Part shown: positions 33,932-37,204 of the stretch, one piece after another
Layout of the letters: each line of letters begins with the position of its first letter
Position numbering within the stretch: the stretch's first letter is position 1
NCBI RefSeq assembly: GCF_900519355.1
Contig: NZ_ULHE01000010.1
Span: forward strand, 1-37,204
Reading direction: 5' to 3'
Length of the DNA: 37,204 nucleotides
Origin: Corynebacterium lactis
GTDB taxonomy: Bacteria > Actinomycetota > Actinomycetes > Mycobacteriales > Mycobacteriaceae
Made by a program: the position numbers and the translations under genes
The notes under the pieces: model-generated
Seen by the model: only the letters and a program-made list of their open reading frames with translations
Database searches by the model: none
Told to the model about the DNA's origin: nothing

Positions 33932-34903
33932 ATGGGTAACTCGACCAGTCTGTCCACTCCGGCGTGCCGACGCGCCAGCGTCACCGCGCGTAGATTCCTC
34001 GTGGCCACGGCCCTGGCGAGCGTGTGTGCTCTGGGCGTCTCGGGCTGCACTATTGACAAGGATCGGCTGATGGGCGCGGGAGAGGCCACGGCGTCGTCCA
34101 CTGCTACCAAATCCGGGCCCAACCCCACCCCGGGGAGTCAGCCTTCCGCGGGAGATCGCGCCACCGTACCGGGTTCCGGCGCCATGCCCGCCGCGCTGAT
34201 CCAGGCTGTCGCCGATGTGGAGGCCCAGTACGGCGGCCAGGTGGGCGTCGCACTGGCGAACCCGGGTCTCGGGGGAGGGAAGTCCGAACCTGCGAGCGCC
34301 GGCGCCCTTCAGATCGGTCCCGCGTGGTCGACCTCCAAGGTCCCGATCGCCGTCGCGGTGGCGCGCACCAGTGGCGTCACCGATGCCATGACCGCCGCGA
34401 TCACCGCCTCCGATAACGCATCCGCCGAGGCCATGTGGGCATCGCTGGGCAACCCTGCCACCGCCGGAGCTACCGCCACTCAGGTGCTTCGCGACGGCGG
34501 CGATACCGTCACAAACGTCGAAACAGCCAAGGTACGCCCCGAATTCTCGGCGTTCGGCCAGACTCGGTGGGCCCTGGAGGATCAGGCCACGTTCGGCGCG
34601 AACCTGCAGTGCATCGCGGGTGGCTCCGAGGTCGCCAACCTCATGGGCCGGATCGTGGGCGGGCAGGCCTACGGCCTCGGCACCATCGAGGGCGCACACT
34701 TCAAGGGCGGCTGGGGCCCGGACGAGTCCGGCGCGTACCTCACCCGCCAATTCGGCTTTATCCCGGGAGAGGCGCCCGGCTCCTTCGTGGGCGTCGCCAT
34801 CGCCGCGAAGCCTGCCGACGGCACCTACGAAACCGGGCAGGCAATGCTCAGTGCGCTAGCTGCGGTCCTCGCCGAGGGAACGGGCCGCGGCGACACCTGC
34901 TAG
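33932..34903 (+). CDS. Beta-lactamase/penicillin-binding-fold lipoprotein
   Basis: This is a 323-residue predicted lipoprotein with lipobox GVSGC (Cys39) after a basic n-region with two arginine pairs (RR). All three serine-penicilloyl signatures are visible: STSK (Ser123-Lys126), SDN (150-152), and KGG (248-250) in AHFKGGWG, in place of KTG. It probably has D,D-peptidase or beta-lactamase-like serine hydrolase activity, or is a diverged paralogue; no typical omega-loop ExxLN is obvious. A Pro/Thr/Ser linker separates the lipid anchor from the domain. The start ATG 33932 lacks a good ribosome site, and translation may be coupled to the upstream gene. Confidence 0.82.
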   Translation: MGNSTSLSTPACRRASVTARRFLVATALASVCALGVSGCTIDKDRLMGAGEATASSTATKSGPNPTPGSQPSAGDRATVPGSGAMPAALIQAVADVEAQYGGQVGVALANPGLGGGKSEPASAGALQIGPAWSTSKVPIAVAVARTSGVTDAMTAAITASDNASAEAMWASLGNPATAGATATQVLRDGGDTVTNVETAKVRPEFSAFGQTRWALEDQATFGANLQCIAGGSEVANLMGRIVGGQAYGLGTIEGAHFKGGWGPDESGAYLTRQFGFIPGEAPGSFVGVAIAAKPADGTYETGQAMLSALAAVLAEGTGRGDTC

Positions 34904-34921
34904 AGGCCGCCGCGCCGGGCG

Positions 34922-36058
34922 CTACAGCCCCAGGGCCGCGAGCAGCTGGCCCGCCTCCTCGTCGGTGGTGACGGTAATGCGGGCGCCCTCACCCGCGAAG
35001 CAGCGAATCAGGATGCCGCGCTGTGCGAGGTAGTCGCCGAGGTCCGAGGTCGTGTCCACGGAGCCGTCGGCAAGCAGGGGGGAGAGGTCTTTGATGCGGG
35101 ACTCGTCGATCCAGACGAAGTTGGCCTGCGAGGTTGGCAGGACCGTGTCGCGGCCGGTGGCGGAATTGATGGCGTTGGTGACGCGCACGCGCTGGTCGCG
35201 GACCTCCTTGATGCGAATGGCCAGCTCCGCCTGCGCGTCCAGTGACGCGATTGCCGCTGCCTGCGCAACTGTGTTGACCGAGAAGGGGATGGCGACCTTA
35301 TTGACGGCCTCCACCAGACGCTTCGAGCCGAACATGTAGCCCACGCGCAGGCCGGCGAGGCCGTAGACCTTGGAGAAGGTACGCAGGCCGACCAGGTTGG
35401 GGTAGGTCCCGACCAGCTGGTCCGCCAGAGGGGTGGTTGCGCGGGTATCGTCGTCCACCAGCTCGATGTAGGCCTCATCCAACGCGACGACGACGTTACC
35501 CGGCACGGCGGCCATGAACTTCTCGAATGCCTCGCGGGTGACGGTTGTGCCCGTCGGGTTATTCGGGTTGCAGACGAAAATCAGGCGCGTGCGCTCCGTG
35601 ACGGCGGCGGCCAGGGCGTCGAGGTCATTGCGCCCCTGGGCATCCAGCGGGACGGCGACCGGGGTGGCACCGGCGATGCGCGCCAGGATGGGGTAGGCCT
35701 CGAAGCTGCGCCAGGGGAACACGACCTCATCGCCCGCCTGGCTGGTCGCCTGCACCAACTGCAAGCACAGCGCGGAGGAACCGCAGCCGACGGCCACCTG
35801 CTCCATGGGCAGCCCGAGGTTCTCGCCGATGCGAGTGCGAAGCGCCACCGCGCCCATGTCCGGGTAGCGGTTCGGGCTTGTCGACGGCTGTGCAAGCGTC
35901 TCCGCGATGGCTGCAGCGACGGAGGGCAGCGGAGGCTGGGACATCTCGTTCGAAGCAATCTTCAACGTCCCCGGGACCGCCTTGCCCGGGACATACGCGG
36001 GAACCTGCTCCAGGTCGGGGCGGATGATTGGCTGAGGGGCGTTGGTGTCGTTGCTCAT
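34922..36058 (-). CDS. pat: Histidinol-phosphate/aromatic amino acid aminotransferase (Pat/HisC2-like)
   Basis: This 378-residue fold-type I aminotransferase probably makes phenylalanine or other aromatic amino acids, or acts on histidinol phosphate. It shows KIASNEMSQPPLPSV, CNPNNPTGT, ALDEAYIEL, and the PLP lysine in RTFSKVYGLAGLRVGY, with RCFAGEGARITVTT at the C-terminus. It corresponds to the HisC2/Pat genes near Rv3772. ATG 36058 is preceded by TAGAGT at seven bases (leaderless); the frame continuing to 36142 crosses this promoter. Convergent with the lipoprotein gene, with 18 bases between stops. The repeated 11-mer (35065-35075) encodes LLADGS. Confidence 0.93.
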   Translation of the reverse strand: MSNDTNAPQPIIRPDLEQVPAYVPGKAVPGTLKIASNEMSQPPLPSVAAAIAETLAQPSTSPNRYPDMGAVALRTRIGENLGLPMEQVAVGCGSSALCLQLVQATSQAGDEVVFPWRSFEAYPILARIAGATPVAVPLDAQGRNDLDALAAAVTERTRLIFVCNPNNPTGTTVTREAFEKFMAAVPGNVVVALDEAYIELVDDDTRATTPLADQLVGTYPNLVGLRTFSKVYGLAGLRVGYMFGSKRLVEAVNKVAIPFSVNTVAQAAAIASLDAQAELAIRIKEVRDQRVRVTNAINSATGRDTVLPTSQANFVWIDESRIKDLSPLLADGSVDTTSDLGDYLAQRGILIRCFAGEGARITVTTDEEAGQLLAALGL

Positions 36059-36065
36059 GGAAGTA

Positions 36066-36071
36066 ACTCTA
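36066..36071 (-). promoter_or_regulatory. -10 box for leaderless pat mRNA
   Basis: TAGAGT on the minus strand lies seven bases upstream of ATG 36058. No Shine-Dalgarno is present. Confidence 0.55.
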
Positions 36072-36222
36072 GAGCATGGGGCGGATTGGGCGTTCGTGGA
36101 TCGGGTGTGAGCGGATTGGTAGGGCACGGATTGCTTGGGCACGATTTGCTAGAGCCTGGAATGGCCGTGTGGGGTTTCCTCTAGAAGATGCTCCCCGCGT
36201 GTGTTGTCGCCTCGTGTTCGTT

Positions 36223-36252
36223 TTGCTTTTCATTTACCCGGTTCTGTAGGAT
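36223..36252 (+). promoter_or_regulatory. Promoter of the tRNA-Ser/tRNA-Arg unit
   Basis: TTGCTT (-35, 36223-36228) and TAGGAT (-10, 36247-36252) are separated by 18 bases and lie 45 bases before the tRNA. Confidence 0.6.
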
Positions 36253-36297
36253 TGGCTCCGGTTATCTGGTCCGCTGGGCCGGATGCCAGTGGTTTTT

Positions 36298-36385
36298 GGA
36301 GGCGTGCCAGAGCGGCCGAATGGGGCTCCCTGCTAAGGAGTTGTCTCGTAAGGGACCGCAGGTTCAAATCCTGTCGCCTCCGCCA
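36298..36385 (+). tRNA. tRNA-Ser (anticodon GCU)
   Basis: The acceptor GGAGGCG pairs with CGCCTCC. The anticodon loop CTGCTAA gives GCT, reading AGC/AGU. It has a long variable arm, a GGTTCAAATCC T arm and an encoded CCA. Confidence 0.96.
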
Positions 36386-36386
36386 C

Positions 36387-36462
36387 GCGCCCGTAGCTCA
36401 ACGGATAGAGCATCTGACTACGGATCAGAAGGTTAGGGGTTCGAATCCCTTCGGGCGCACCA
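36387..36462 (+). tRNA. tRNA-Arg (anticodon ACG)
   Basis: The acceptor GCGCCCG pairs with CGGGCGC. The anticodon loop CTACGGA between TCTGA and TCAGA gives ACG (read as ICG). The T arm contains GGTTCGAATCC, and CCA is encoded. It is one base after tRNA-Ser(GCU), so they are co-transcribed. Confidence 0.97.
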
Positions 36463-36469
36463 CAACAAG

Positions 36470-36495
36470 CCCGCACCTGCTCACGGTGCGGGTTT
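36470..36495 (+). terminator. Intrinsic terminator after the tRNA pair
   Basis: CCCGCACC pairs with GGTGCGGG around a short loop, followed by TTT. Confidence 0.75.
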
Positions 36496-36569
36496 CGTCA
36501 TATCGCCTGCTGGGTCGCCGACGGCCGACGGGTGGGAAGCTCGAGAGGCTACGGGACGGGAGCCGGCCT

Positions 36570-37121
36570 ATGCGTTTTCGAATGCGGGCCAGCCTGACCG
36601 CGGCGCTTTCTATGGCGGTGGGGGCTTTGGGCGCGGGCCTCGCCGCGTGCGGTGCCGTTGATGGCGCTGCCGAGGGCGCCGACTACCCCGAGCGGATTGT
36701 CCTGGCCGACCGGAGCAACAAGGACAGCTACCACCCCGCGTCCGGGTACAGCCAGACGGGCATCAGCCCCGTCTGCGATGGCCTGCTACGCCCCTCGCCG
36801 GACAACGGCCCTGATCAGATCCCGGCCCTGGTACCCGCGCTGGCCGACGGTGAACCCCGGGCCAACGCGGACTCAACCGATTGGACCGTCAAGCTGCGCC
36901 GGGGCGTTACGTTTTCTGACGGCTCGGAGTTCGATGCGCAGGACGTCAAGGCTACCTACGACGTCGCCCGCGACTCCGACCGCGGGTCCGAGATCTCCTA
37001 CCTCTTCGACACGGTCCGGCAGGTCGAGGTAGTCGACCCGCACACGGTGAGCTTCGATTTGACTGAGTCCTACAGGGGCTCCGCGTCGAGCCTGAATATC
37101 GCGATTGCCCGTTACTTTTAG
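36570..37121 (+). pseudogene. Truncated extracellular solute-binding protein (peptide/opine type)
   Basis: This is the N-terminal 183 residues of a family-5 solute-binding lipoprotein, normally about 500 residues. The lipobox is LAAC (about residues 24-27). Family features are GISPVCDGLLRPSPDNG, PALADGEP, WTVKLRRGVTFSDGSEFDAQDV and VEVVDPHTVSFDLTE. The frame stops after NIAIARYF. Immediately downstream is a perfect 8-bp palindrome that may mark an insertion-sequence end, and the family resemblance ceases there. A lost base in the GCCCG run just before the stop is an alternative, because another frame stays open to the window end. GGGAG lies seven bases before ATG. Confidence 0.7.
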
Positions 37122-37123
37122 GC

Positions 37124-37145
37124 TATCCCCGATAATGGGGATAGT
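37124..37145. repeat. Palindrome CTATCCCC/GGGGATAG, possible insertion-sequence end
   Basis: CTATCCCC, six bases, then GGGGATAG form a perfect dyad just past the premature stop of the solute-binding gene. It may be the terminal structure of a mobile element extending beyond the window. No transposase is visible. Confidence 0.35.
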
Positions 37146-37204
37146 CGCTGGGCTGGGTATGGCTGAATCGCCCTGTAGTTTCAATAATCCGGGGGGTGTT
37201 GCCG

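Larger units (their letters stand above)
1554..35075. repeat. Dispersed 11-mer CGTCGGCAAGC, 14 exact copies
   Basis: Plus-strand copies start at 6158, 13194, 23440, 28001, 29596, 33567 and 35065. Minus-strand copies lie at 1554-1564, 5016-5026, 5660-5670, 7864-7874, 17525-17535, 22716-22726 and 25972-25982. Thirteen are followed by G or A; the 5660 copy is followed by T. Three are intergenic (1554, 25972, 28001) and the rest are in genes. In genes they encode Leu-Ala-Asp (using CTT for Leu) in seven cases, Ser-Ala-Ser in three and Val-Gly-Lys in one, so the DNA word and not a peptide is conserved. Confidence 0.9.

Overview
The window looks like chromosomal DNA from a high-GC mycolata actinobacterium, most likely Corynebacterium. 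The evidence is a complete arabinogalactan gene set (DprE1, DprE2, AftA, one Emb, GlfT1, GlfT2, Wzm/Wzt and a GtrA protein), GTG/TTG starts, and many leaderless genes with a TANNNT box seven bases before the start codon. Gene order partly matches the Mycobacterium tuberculosis Rv3772-Rv3793 region. Species cannot be fixed from the sequence.

Layout. 1-392: no gene, but a perfect 20-bp inverted repeat. 393-4474 (minus): BrkB-type membrane protein, CoA-disulfide reductase/rhodanese fusion with a CsoR/CstR-like operator, SorC-type regulator. 4659-7882: M13 metallopeptidase and secreted GH25 muramidase, divergent, both apparently leaderless. 7940-16968 (minus): Nudix-LOG fusion, emb, aftA, dprE2, dprE1, the decaprenyl-phosphoryl-arabinose and arabinan module. 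17099-19135: three poorly characterised genes. 19225-23184 (plus): GtrA protein, GlfT2, membrane-anchored protein. 23355-24524: AbiEi/DUF559-like protein ending inside a nested palindromic repeat. 24806-27802 (minus): glfT1, wzt, wzm, for galactan priming and export. 28157-30454: lysine-less class-V aminotransferase-like protein and convergent quinone oxidoreductase. 30537-31334: tRNA-Ser, terminator, second copy of the palindromic repeat. 31335-34903 (plus): two secreted proteins sharing an SPGL linker, a membrane protein and a beta-lactamase-fold lipoprotein. 34922-36058: Pat/HisC-type aminotransferase. 36298-36462: tRNA-Ser and tRNA-Arg. 36570-37121: truncated solute-binding lipoprotein.

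How it works together. GlfT1 and GlfT2 build galactan on a decaprenyl carrier, Wzm/Wzt probably export it, DprE1/DprE2 make decaprenyl-phosphoryl-arabinose, and AftA and Emb use that donor to prime and extend arabinan. The GH25 enzyme, the lipoprotein and the secreted pair also act at the envelope.

Most striking signals. (1) The 11-mer CGTCGGCAAGC occurs 14 times on both strands, in genes and between them, far above chance, much like a DNA-uptake or Chi-type word. (2) A 72-bp palindromic element occurs twice, with compensatory changes between its arms. (3) Single-base frameshifts in G/C-rich stretches break emb, aftA, the pRiA4b-like gene and probably the glfT1 end; these look like assembly errors rather than real gene loss.
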